Notes under the pieces: model-generated
Told to the model about the DNA's origin: nothing
What the model saw: only the letters and a program-made list of their open reading frames with translations
The model's database searches: none
In this document: positions 1-5,225 of the stretch, piece after piece
How positions within the stretch are numbered: the stretch's first letter is position 1
How the letters are laid out: each line of letters begins with the position of its first letter
Position numbers and translations under genes: made by a program
NCBI RefSeq assembly: GCF_050337105.1
Contig: NZ_JAKJSQ010000053.1
Coordinates: forward strand, 1-28,118
Source: Aliivibrio_A kagoshimensis
GTDB lineage: Bacteria > Pseudomonadota > Gammaproteobacteria > Enterobacterales > Vibrionaceae
Reading direction: 5' to 3'
DNA: 28,118 nucleotides

Positions 1-220
1 GATTTAGATAGGTTAGCTTTCTCATTTTTTCCAAAGAGTGAAAGCATAAACAGTGGTACATCTTCGTTGTTGTAGTAATAAACAACTCTCACACCAGCAC
101 TTTTACCTCCCCCCTCTTTTGCCCACCTTAACTTACGAACCCCACCAGTACCTTGCATTAACACTAAAGGAGCTTCTCAGCCCGTTTTTTATATTCAGGT
201 AATTCAACGATCGTATGCAT
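1..220 (-). pseudogene. Deleted RelE/HigB-type toxin gene, running off the window edge
   Basis: Reading leftwards from an ATG at 220, the first frame gives MHTIVELPEYKKRAEKLL and stops at 164-166. A second frame, open from about 173 to the window edge, gives MQGTGGVRKLRWAKEGG followed by a stretch with VRVVYYYNNEDVPLFML and FGKNEKANLSK. Both pieces match one family of RelE/ParE-like toxins, from memory of that family. In intact members roughly 20 more residues separate the EKLL and MQGTGG segments, so this copy appears to have lost internal codons and shifted frame. The partner antitoxin would normally lie downstream, beyond position 1. A sequencing error could explain a frameshift but not the missing residues. 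The toxin is probably inactive. Confidence 0.6.
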
Positions 221-229
221 AATCGAAGT

Positions 230-246
230 GTAATCCACTGGATTAC
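230..246. promoter_or_regulatory. Palindromic operator-like site upstream of the broken toxin gene
   Basis: GTAATCCA and TGGATTAC form a perfect 8-bp inverted repeat around one central base, ten bases upstream of the toxin start at 220. Toxin-antitoxin operons are usually autorepressed at such sites, so this may be a leftover operator. The role is inferred from position only. Confidence 0.4.
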
Positions 247-342
247 TTTTCGCAAGTTCTTGTAAAAGAATATCGCTGCATTAAGCAGTAGCAACGCCGC
301 CACCTAAGTTATTACATCGTATACAAAAGATTCCATCTTGCA

Positions 343-393
343 GGGACAGACACCCCAAGGAACCTCTAGAAAAACCTCTAGCAGGACAGACAC
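343..393 (+). repeat. Two R2 motifs (GGACAGACAC)
   Basis: GGGACAGACACC occurs at 343-354 and CTAGCAGGACAGACAC at 378-393. The second is preceded by AAAAACCTCT, the same context as the R2 copy ending repeat R3 at 4064. These belong to the dispersed family also found at 1213-1286, 3059, 4049 and 4101. Motifs of the GGGACAG type are known near RAYT transposase genes in several proteobacteria, from memory, and such a gene lies at 2209. Confidence 0.55.
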
Positions 394-401
394 TTTAGCT
401 T

Positions 402-485
402 GAGAAGGGCTTCAGGCTTGTTCAACACCGTCCTATTCTATAAACAAAAGCAGGTGTCGGCTGCGCGACACCTGCTTTTGTTTAT
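402..485. repeat. R1 repeat, copy A, with a perfect 20-bp hairpin
   Basis: Positions 402-440 match the segment before the hairpin in the R1 copies at 4300 and 5110 (shared core GGCTTGTTCAACACCG). Positions 440-459 and 466-485 are exact reverse complements around the loop GCTGCG. The hairpin is flanked by A-rich and T-rich ends, so it could act as a bidirectional terminator. It lies 13 bases after the stop of the DM13 gene. In the other copies only the inner eight pairs are perfect. Confidence 0.75.
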
Positions 486-498
486 TAGGAGTGGTTCA

Positions 499-975
499 TT
501 ATTGGTATGTAGCTGACGTGATAAATTCACCAAATGTCTCACACCATACAATGACCGTATTATATTTAGATACATCGATACCTTTCGGTATTTTGACCGC
601 AAAGTTTTCGAAAGTCTTAACATTACCAATGCGAACCATACTGTCTTTTAATCGATTAAAATCAGATTCAGTTTCGACAAACTCGGTTGACAGGTAAAGC
701 TTGTAATCAGGACCGGGCGCAAGGCTTCCAGTTAATGTGATGTACTCTGGACCAACAGCTACCTGACCTTCCCCCCAATGAAAAGAGTCACTATCCTTGA
801 GGTCTTTTTTGAACATCGCGGAAAACTGTGCTTGGGAAGATAATTGAGTGACTTCAGACTCAGTTAGAGATGTTGGTGCAATAAGAATCGGCAGCATATA
901 AATGCCTAGACCAACACCGAATGCCCCCACAGACAAGTGAGTAATTAAAAGTAATATTATTGTCTTTATTTTCAT
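499..975 (-). CDS. DM13-domain membrane-anchored protein
   Basis: This 158-residue protein has a hydrophobic N-terminal segment (about residues 5-33) that is a signal anchor or uncleaved signal. A DM13-type domain covers about residues 62-156. Visible landmarks are FHWGEG near residue 65, the LTGSLAPGPDYKLYLS stretch (81-96), and the IVWCETFG motif with Cys145. In other organisms DM13 domains occur in extracytoplasmic proteins proposed to take part in redox or electron-transfer chemistry centred on the conserved cysteine; the function of this protein is not established. The ATG at 975 follows an AAGGA ribosome-binding site. The gene is a single unit between R1 copy A and the repeat cluster at 1213-1350, with no partner gene. 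Confidence 0.75.
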   Translation of the reverse strand: MKIKTIILLLITHLSVGAFGVGLGIYMLPILIAPTSLTESEVTQLSSQAQFSAMFKKDLKDSDSFHWGEGQVAVGPEYITLTGSLAPGPDYKLYLSTEFVETESDFNRLKDSMVRIGNVKTFENFAVKIPKGIDVSKYNTVIVWCETFGEFITSATYQ

Positions 976-1212
976 AGCTGCACCTTCCTTAGTAACACTT
1001 TATCTTACCAACAAAACAGATACTTGAAATAACAATTGTGTCTTCATATGAAATGAGGTCTTTTATCTCTAGCCGCTTTAATCAAATTCAACTTGAGAAG
1101 ATGCCTCCAGACCACTCCTAACGCCTGCATAACACGTTTACTACGATGCGATTATTCTAAAAATTAACGCCTTAAAACGAGAAACACCCGCCAACCTGAG
1201 ATGCCTACTCAC
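976..1212. other. Intergenic region upstream of the DM13 gene
   Basis: No coding sequence is evident. The segment should hold the DM13 promoter. On the minus strand it contains two GGCGTTA strings (near 1120 and 1170), the second in the context ATGCAGGCGTTAGGAG. These resemble the 3' ends of Vibrio integron attC sites, but no complete attC could be traced. Confidence 0.4.
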
Positions 1213-1286
1213 GAGCATTATCAGGTGTCTGTCCCGCGAGCATTATCAGGTGTCTGTCCCGCTAGTTCAGGTGTCTGTCCCGCTAG
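1213..1286 (-). repeat. Tandem R2 repeats
   Basis: A 25-bp unit ending in CAGGTGTCTGTCCCGC is repeated exactly at 1213-1237 and 1238-1262. A 21-bp shortened unit follows at 1263-1283, and its junction with the next segment repeats the CTAGTTC spacer. On the minus strand each unit reads GCGGGACAGACACCTG. Tandem expansion of this motif directly beside R1 copy B marks it as a repeat-generating spot. Confidence 0.85.
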
Positions 1287-1305
1287 TTCACTATCAACCA
1301 CTATC

Positions 1306-1350
1306 AACAAAAGCAGGTGTCGGCTGCGCNACACCTATTCTTGTTTATTA
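1306..1350. repeat. R1 repeat, copy B (hairpin only)
   Basis: The hairpin AGGTGTCG (1315-1322), loop GCTGCG, CNACACCT (1329-1336) is followed by TATTCTTGTTTATTA, ending just after the higA stop on the minus strand. The n at 1330 is G in the other three copies. The part of R1 left of the hairpin is missing here and is replaced by the R2 tandem array. A terminator role for higBA is plausible. Confidence 0.7.
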
Positions 1351-1356
1351 TATTTT

Positions 1357-1650
1357 TTATACCACTGCAAAATTTACCAAGTGAACATTGGTTAAGTTTA
1401 TTTGTTGCTTAGCATGCCAAAGATCATAGTTATCTTGCATTGATAGCCAACTCTCAGGTGTTCTTCCTATTGCTTTAGACAAGCGCAGTGCCATTTCGGG
1501 AGAGATACCACTTTGACCTTTAAGAACTCGATTTAAAGTAGATGATGCTACGTCTAATTGTTTAGCCAGATAGCGACAGCTAAAACCAGAAGGCTCCAAA
1601 TAAACATCGTAAATGAACTCCCCTGGGTGCGGTGGATTATGCATAGTCAT
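1357..1650 (-). CDS. higA: HigA-type antitoxin
   Basis: This 97-residue protein has the HigA/VapI-type helix-turn-helix layout. It begins with the typical MHNPPHPGEFI segment (from residue 3), followed by an XRE-like DNA-binding helix pair (about residues 28-62: YLAKQLDVASSTLNRVLKG, then the GISPEMALRLSKAIGRTPESW stretch). It should neutralise the toxin encoded just upstream and repress the operon. The ATG at 1650 shares one base with the higB stop (TAATG), indicating translational coupling. The toxin-first order is characteristic of higBA. Such modules are common in Vibrio integron arrays and other mobile regions. Confidence 0.92.
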   Translation of the reverse strand: MTMHNPPHPGEFIYDVYLEPSGFSCRYLAKQLDVASSTLNRVLKGQSGISPEMALRLSKAIGRTPESWLSMQDNYDLWHAKQQINLTNVHLVNFAVV

Positions 1651-1928
1651 TAGTGATAGTCCTCATAGTTGAGAATGAAAGCATTGCCATCGATAAACTC
1701 GAAAGTAATGCGCCAGTTACCGCTTACAGTAATAGACCAAATCCCATCTCTATTGCCTTTTAAAGGATGTAATTTAAAACCGGGCAAATTGATATCATCA
1801 ATTCCTTTAGCGGTATCTATTGCAGCCAATTGCATACGTAATTTACGTTGATGCTTTGCCTGAATACCTGAGACACTTCCAGTTTGGAAGTATTTCTTGA
1901 GGCCTTTATGTTTAAAAGATTTAATCAT
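1650..1928 (-). CDS. higB: HigB-type mRNA-interferase toxin
   Basis: This 92-residue protein of the RelE/HigB fold has the signature features of plasmid-type HigB toxins: MIKSFKHKGLKKYF at the start, LHPLKGNRDGIWSITVSGNWR in the middle (about residues 54-74), and ILNYEDYH at the end. Members cleave mRNA, usually on the ribosome. The basic residues and the C-terminal YEDYH stretch are intact, so the toxin looks functional. A 12-bp palindrome lies 16 bases upstream. The higA antitoxin gene follows with overlapping stop and start codons. Confidence 0.92.
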   Translation of the reverse strand: MIKSFKHKGLKKYFQTGSVSGIQAKHQRKLRMQLAAIDTAKGIDDINLPGFKLHPLKGNRDGIWSITVSGNWRITFEFIDGNAFILNYEDYH

Positions 1929-1943
1929 GCAATAAGTGTAGCG

Positions 1944-1955
1944 TGATGCGCATCA
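1944..1955. promoter_or_regulatory. Putative HigA/HigBA operator
   Basis: TGATGCGCATCA is a perfect 12-bp palindrome just upstream of higB. HigA proteins bind palindromes in their own promoter, so this is the best candidate operator. It is inferred from symmetry and position. Confidence 0.5.
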
Positions 1956-1963
1956 GTTGTCGA

Positions 1964-2041
1964 TAAAAATAAGGATAATGGCGAAAACTAAACAATCAGG
2001 AGGGCTCAAGTAATTATGACGAAAATAGACTAACTTCTGGA
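1964..2041. repeat. R1 repeat, distal part only (copy E)
   Basis: The segment from ATAAGGATAATGGCG to AACTTCTGGATG matches 4186-4257, the end of R1 copy C farthest from its hairpin. It contains two related internal strings (TAATGGCGAAAAC and TTATGACGAAAAT). The hairpin half is absent. It lies upstream of higB, so the higBA module has R1-derived sequence on both sides. Confidence 0.65.
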
Positions 2042-2114
2042 TGACAAGGACATACACTCTAAGCACTGCTCTCACACTTTAAACTTCACTAGTTTCATCT
2101 ATTTCAAGCTCGAC

Positions 2115-2137
2115 ACCGACTCACTCGAAGAGTCGGT
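2115..2137. other. Small hairpin upstream of the transposase gene
   Basis: ACCGACTC and GAGTCGGT pair perfectly around a 7-base loop, about 70 bases before the RAYT start. RAYT genes are often flanked by REP-type hairpins, but I found no second copy of this one. It could also be a weak terminator. Confidence 0.4.
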
Positions 2138-2208
2138 CATTTCAGTATCTCAATAAGTGAAAACCTGCTTACACTGTCATCATGTTCAATTTGTGGTGAG
2201 AGTTTCCA

Positions 2209-3168
2209 GTGACCGTACCAAGAAGTCAGCTTATCTGCTCAGAGGCGACGCCCTATTATCACATTGTCTCTCGATGTGTGAGACGCAGTTATTTGTGTGG
2301 TGTAGATTCTGTTACCCAACAGAGCTTTGAGCACCGCCGTGGTTGGATTGAAGATAAACTCAAAGAGCTCAGCACCATGTTTAGTATAGATATTTGTGCC
2401 TATGCCATCATGAATAATCACTACCATTTGGTGCTTAGCATTGATTGTGATGGCGTTAAAAAACTGACCGAAAGAGAGGTGATCGATCGTTGGTGTACCC
2501 TCCATGAAATGCCGCTGTTGATTGAACGTTATCTTATTCAACAAGACCTGCACAGCTCAACCAAAGAGGTGTGTCAGCAAATTATCTCCGAGTGGCGCGA
2601 ACGGTTATCCAGCATCAGTTGGTTCATGAAAATTCTCAATCAAACCATAGCAAGAATGGCGAACAAAGAGGATGACTGTACAGGGCACTTTTGGGAAGGC
2701 CGTTTTAAAAGCCAAGCGCTGCTTGATGAGAAAGCGCTGTTAACCGCGATGGCTTATGTGGATTTAAACCCGATTCGAGCCAACATGGCGGACTCTCTTG
2801 AAACCTCAGATTTCACCTCAGTGAAAGAGCGGCTCGCTGCCCTTAAATCGAAAAAGTTAACTCCACCTTGCCTGCACCCTTTTATTGGTAACCCAACCAA
2901 TGAGATGATTAAAGGCATTCCGTTTAGATTGGATGACTACCTAGAGCTTGTCGATTGGAGCGGAAAACAGATAAAACCGAATAAACGCGGCGCGATTGAT
3001 GCCTCTACCCCACCCGTTTTACAACAATTGAACGTTGAACAAAAAGAGTGGCTAAAACTCTGTCCCGCTAGTTCTCTTCTAGTTTGTTATATGAACTTCC
3101 CGATAAAGTACGCTACTAGTAAAGCACCAAAAAATGCGCAAAATGGAACCAAAGTGTCTAGAATGTAA
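2209..3168 (+). CDS. RAYT-like Y1 transposase with a replaced C-terminus
   Basis: This is a REP-associated tyrosine transposase-like protein of the Y1/HUH superfamily, which cut and join single-stranded hairpin DNA. Landmarks are ATPYYHIVSRCVRRSYLCG (residues 13-31), the HUH pair His71/His73 in MNNHYHLVL, GHFWEGRFKSQALLDE (159-174), and the probable catalytic Tyr183 in AYVDLNPIRANM. The GTG at 2209 gives the family's usual N-terminus. Recognisable similarity ends at EWLKL (about residue 283). From there the frame reads through an R2 motif and an R1 fragment and overlaps the convergent gene by 82 bases. The native tail of this family, as I recall it, is missing. The nuclease core is intact, so activity is possible but uncertain. 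It is the only plus-strand gene in the accessory zone. Confidence 0.85.
   Translation: MTVPRSQLICSEATPYYHIVSRCVRRSYLCGVDSVTQQSFEHRRGWIEDKLKELSTMFSIDICAYAIMNNHYHLVLSIDCDGVKKLTEREVIDRWCTLHEMPLLIERYLIQQDLHSSTKEVCQQIISEWRERLSSISWFMKILNQTIARMANKEDDCTGHFWEGRFKSQALLDEKALLTAMAYVDLNPIRANMADSLETSDFTSVKERLAALKSKKLTPPCLHPFIGNPTNEMIKGIPFRLDDYLELVDWSGKQIKPNKRGAIDASTPPVLQQLNVEQKEWLKLCPASSLLVCYMNFPIKYATSKAPKNAQNGTKVSRM
3059..3090. repeat. R2 plus R1 fragment joined to the end of the RAYT gene
   Basis: CTCTGTCCCGCTAGTTC (3059-3075) equals the R2 spacer unit at 1274-1289. TCTAGTTTGTTA (3079-3090) equals the outer end of the R1 hairpin region seen at 4373-4385. The R1 hairpin itself is absent, as though R2 and the R1 end had been joined directly. 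The minus-strand gene at 3087 stops inside this fragment. Confidence 0.65.
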
Positions 3169-3689
3169 AGCCGTAGCTGATTAGCTAAATTATATTGCTT
3201 AATAGCGTTTTGAAACTTTAGGATTCTTTCTACGTCAGTTTTTATTGCTGACATCAATTGATTCTCAATATTTACAAGCAGTTTCTCAGTTTCCTCTGAC
3301 ACTGACTTACCAGGCCTAAGGCCTCCACCAGTAGAAAATTCAGCGTGAATCCGAATTGAATTTCCCGTCAACTTCCTAATTTCAGGAATTAATGTTTGTG
3401 TTTTCCAATTTTTATCAGTCATGCCATCAGGAACATCAACATCAACGATAAAGCTAGCCTTCCACTGAGTAAATTCTGCATACAATGAGTAAAAATAGTT
3501 CAAAGCGAACCAAGTCAAACAGAGTGGAAGACCGGCATTGAGAAGCTCATCTGGTATAGAAACTCCAAACACCTTTAAAGAACTCAAAGATGTAACACCA
3601 AAATGGACTACGCATAAAGAACTCACAAAAAGCAAATTTCTACGTAGTTTTAATGCATACTCGGTTAATGTAAAAAACTCTTTAGTCAA
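3087..3689 (-). CDS. Unknown membrane protein with about three transmembrane segments
   Basis: I do not recognise this 200-residue protein. It has two N-terminal hydrophobic helices (about residues 18-36 and 52-70). A polar central domain (about 75-165) includes an STGGGLRPGK turn and a helical, charged stretch. A third hydrophobic segment lies at the extreme C-terminus (about 175-198). The start is a TTG at 3689 preceded by CAGGAATAAGG; there is no better ATG nearby. Its stop codon lies inside an R1 end fragment (TAACAAACTAG), like the other minus-strand genes of the zone. It has no operon partner. A role in stress or phage response is conceivable, given the toxin-antitoxin neighbours, but nothing in the sequence shows it. 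Confidence 0.65.
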   Translation of the reverse strand: MTKEFFTLTEYALKLRRNLLFVSSLCVVHFGVTSLSSLKVFGVSIPDELLNAGLPLCLTWFALNYFYSLYAEFTQWKASFIVDVDVPDGMTDKNWKTQTLIPEIRKLTGNSIRIHAEFSTGGGLRPGKSVSEETEKLLVNIENQLMSAIKTDVERILKFQNAIKQYNLANQLRLYILDTLVPFCAFFGALLVAYFIGKFI

Positions 3690-3889
3690 ACCTTATTCCT
3701 GTTCATAAAACGAGGCTGTAGGATTTCTCCACAGCTATTTTAATATCGTCTTCTACGTTAAAAAGAATAAGCCTTTATGGGTTGAACCTATCTAGATTTC
3801 ACGTAGAGACATGATTTTTCGCCCGAAAATGCGTCCATTTAAGCTCTACTTTCTGAAATCGAGTTATCCTACAGCCTCAACAGCTTAAT
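3690..3889. other. Intergenic stretch upstream of the membrane-protein gene
   Basis: No credible coding sequence or RNA gene was seen. It should contain the promoter of the minus-strand gene starting at 3689. It has no copy of R1, R2 or R3. Confidence 0.4.
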
Positions 3890-3931
3890 AAGATGCAAAA
3901 TGCATCGTTTAAACAATGCACTTTGCATCTT
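3890..3931. repeat. Imperfect 16-bp inverted repeat
   Basis: Positions 3890-3905 (AAGATGCAAAATGCAT) and 3916-3931 pair with one mismatch around a 10-base loop. The right arm runs into repeat R3, which starts at 3926. It may be an R3 end structure or a cruciform site. There is no T-run to suggest a terminator. Confidence 0.6.
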
Positions 3932-4064
3932 ATCACTCATAAATCCAGCATACGGTATCATACTTATCCCGAAAAATTAGTGCTTTACCGCAAAGTTATA
4001 AATTTCATTTGTAGAAAGTAGGCATTAAGAAAATGACTCAAAAAACCTCTAGCAGGACAGACAC
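3926..4064. repeat. R3 repeat, copy 1, ending in an R2 motif
   Basis: This segment, from CATCTTATCACTCATAAA to an R2 motif CTAGCAGGACAGACAC (4049-4064), matches 5887-6054 over nearly its whole length with scattered substitutions. Both copies keep the order TACGGTATCATAC, TTAGTGCTTTACCG, TTGTAGAAAGTAGGCATTAAGAAA. The R2 motif at its right end ties R3 to the same repeat network as R1. Confidence 0.8.
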
Positions 4065-4100
4065 GTTAACTTTCTTTCTTATGAGTGGTCATTAAAAAGT

Positions 4101-4118
4101 GCCTGTCCCTGCAGGGGT
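4101..4118 (-). repeat. R2-like motif (GGGACAGGC on the minus strand)
   Basis: GCCTGTCCC (4101-4109) runs into the palindrome CCCTGCAGGG. It is a divergent R2 copy, with AGGC in place of AGAC. It lies between R3 copy 1 and R1 copy C. The remaining bases up to 4186 show no recognisable feature. Confidence 0.45.
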
Positions 4119-4185
4119 TCCTGTCAGCATCAGATGGCGTGTGTTGGGATCAGTCGAACGATGTAGCCGAAAGGCGAATAGAATA

Positions 4186-4386
4186 AGAATAATGGCGCAA
4201 ACTAAACATCAGGAGAGATAACGGTAATTATGGCGAAAATAGGATAACTTCTGGATGTAAATAAAAACCCTACCAACTCAAACGTCACAATTGACTATAT
4301 AGAGAGGGACTTTGGCTTGTTCAAGACCACTCTATTCTATGAAAAAAGCAGGTGTCGGCTGCGCGACACCTATTCTAGTTTGTTAG
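4186..4386. repeat. R1 repeat, copy C (full length, about 200 bp)
   Basis: This is the most complete R1 unit. The distal part (4186-4257) matches copy E. A middle part (4258-4310, AAAAACCCTACCAACTCAAA) matches copy D. The GGCTTGTTCAA block matches copies A and D. The hairpin AGGTGTCG/CGACACCT is at 4350-4371, followed by TATTCTAGTTTGTTAGC. It ends six bases before the brnA stop codon. The hairpin could terminate brnTA transcription. Confidence 0.8.
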
Positions 4387-4392
4387 CTTTAT

Positions 4393-4602
4393 TTACTCCC
4401 ATTCCATTTTTAACTCTTTATGACTACTTGCGCAATCCTTAAGGTAAAGGTTGATAAGATTTTGGTATGGCACGCCATTTTGATCTGAAAGCTGTTTAAA
4501 GTATTCAATAACATCTTGGTCTAAACGAATAGTTATTTGTTTCTTAAGTTTTTTCACGTAGGGGTTAGGTACGGAATTAGAAAAATCATACTGATCACGC
4601 AT
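4393..4602 (-). CDS. brnA: BrnA antitoxin
   Basis: This 69-residue protein has the BrnA/CopG-type ribbon-helix-helix layout. KQITIRLDQDVIEYFK forms the DNA-binding strand and first helix, and GVPYQNLINLYLKDCA forms the second helix. It should bind and neutralise BrnT and repress the operon. I chose the ATG at 4602 because GAGGAG lies seven bases before it and because ATGCGTGA overlaps the brnT stop, as expected for coupled translation; longer in-frame starts lie deep inside brnT. R1 copy C begins six bases beyond the stop. Confidence 0.88.
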   Translation of the reverse strand: MRDQYDFSNSVPNPYVKKLKKQITIRLDQDVIEYFKQLSDQNGVPYQNLINLYLKDCASSHKELKMEWE

Positions 4603-4891
4603 ATCTGTACTCCTCATATTGTTTACGTTCATATTTATCTGCTTTTCTAGCAGAAATAATACGAATATTATCTTCGTCATCTCGATAGCAGTGACATACA
4701 ACAAGTGTTTTGTAATTGTCACTTTGGCCAAGAACTATAAAGCGCTCTTCACCGTGCGAACTATCAGGATCTGGAATTAAGCGAGCATATCCATCAAAAA
4801 AAACAGATTGAGCTTCATCGAAACTTACACCGTGTTTTTTGATATTAGAAGTTGCTTTATTCGGATCCCATTCAAATTTAATATCAGCCAT
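4595..4891 (-). CDS. brnT: BrnT ribonuclease toxin
   Basis: This 98-residue BrnT-family toxin has a RelE-like fold and acts as an RNase that halts translation. Family features in order are FEWDPNKATSNIKKHGVSFDEAQSVF (about residues 6-31, starting FEWD), the RFIVLG strand, VVCHCYRDDEDNIRIISARKA (about 63-83), and a C-terminal YERKQYE helix. The conserved basic and RIISARKA residues are present, so the toxin looks intact. An inverted repeat abuts the start codon. The brnTA pair is bounded on both sides by direct R1 copies (C and D). Confidence 0.92.
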   Translation of the reverse strand: MADIKFEWDPNKATSNIKKHGVSFDEAQSVFFDGYARLIPDPDSSHGEERFIVLGQSDNYKTLVVCHCYRDDEDNIRIISARKADKYERKQYEEYRYA

Positions 4892-4892
4892 G

Positions 4893-4918
4893 AATTACAG
4901 TGTAGTTACATTGTAATT
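4893..4918. promoter_or_regulatory. Putative brnTA operator
   Basis: AATTACAGTGTA and TACATTGTAATT are 12-base arms with one mismatch and a 2-base centre, starting two bases before the brnT start codon. BrnA is known to autoregulate brnTA. A ribbon-helix-helix protein binding such a dyad is the natural reading, but binding is inferred. Confidence 0.55.
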
Positions 4919-4982
4919 GAAATGCAAAATATGAGGTAAAACTAGACATAATGACTCCCACGAGGTGCGGAATCCGTCCATC

Positions 4983-5190
4983 TATAGCAATAATAGGCTA
5001 ACTTCTGGATGTAAATCGGCTCGATTTACGTCTTAATGCCGCTCAGCTTGAATTTGGCTGTAAATAAAAACCCTACCAACTCAAACTTCACAATTTACTA
5101 TATAGAGAGGGCTTCGGGCTTGTTCAACACCGCCCTATTCTATCAACAAAAGCAGGTGTCGGCTGCGCGACACCTATTCTAGTTTGTTCT
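4983..5190. repeat. R1 repeat, copy D, with an internal insertion
   Basis: It matches copy C from ATAGGCTAACTTCTGGATGTAAAT through the hairpin (AGGTGTCG 5154-5161, CGACACCT 5168-5175) to TATTCTAGTTTGTT. About 49 extra bases (5017-5065) lie between two GTAAAT strings and include a small hairpin (GTAAATCG/CGATTTAC). The repeat lies downstream of the HAD gene and upstream of brnT, in the same orientation as copy C. Confidence 0.8.
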
Positions 5191-5225
5191 AGTCTGTTAT
5201 AAGCGTGATAAAGAATATCACAGAC

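Noticed and set aside
1201..1395. Plus-strand open frame over the tandem repeats
   Set aside because: It encodes only the repeat (VCPASS units), spans an n and lies over non-coding repeats. It is not a credible gene.
343..4109. CRISPR array formed by the R2 motifs
   Set aside because: The units are short, unevenly spaced, in both orientations and partly in direct tandem without unique spacers. No cas gene is present.
4603..4731. N-terminal extension of brnA
   Set aside because: It lies wholly inside brnT in another frame. The ATG at 4602 has a strong ribosome-binding site and matches BrnA length.
402..5190. R1 repeats as standard Vibrio attC (VCR-type) sites
   Set aside because: The end sequence TAACAAAC resembles the start of VCR sites, but I could not find a matching GTTRRRY-type partner or the usual attC arms. 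The central hairpin also differs.
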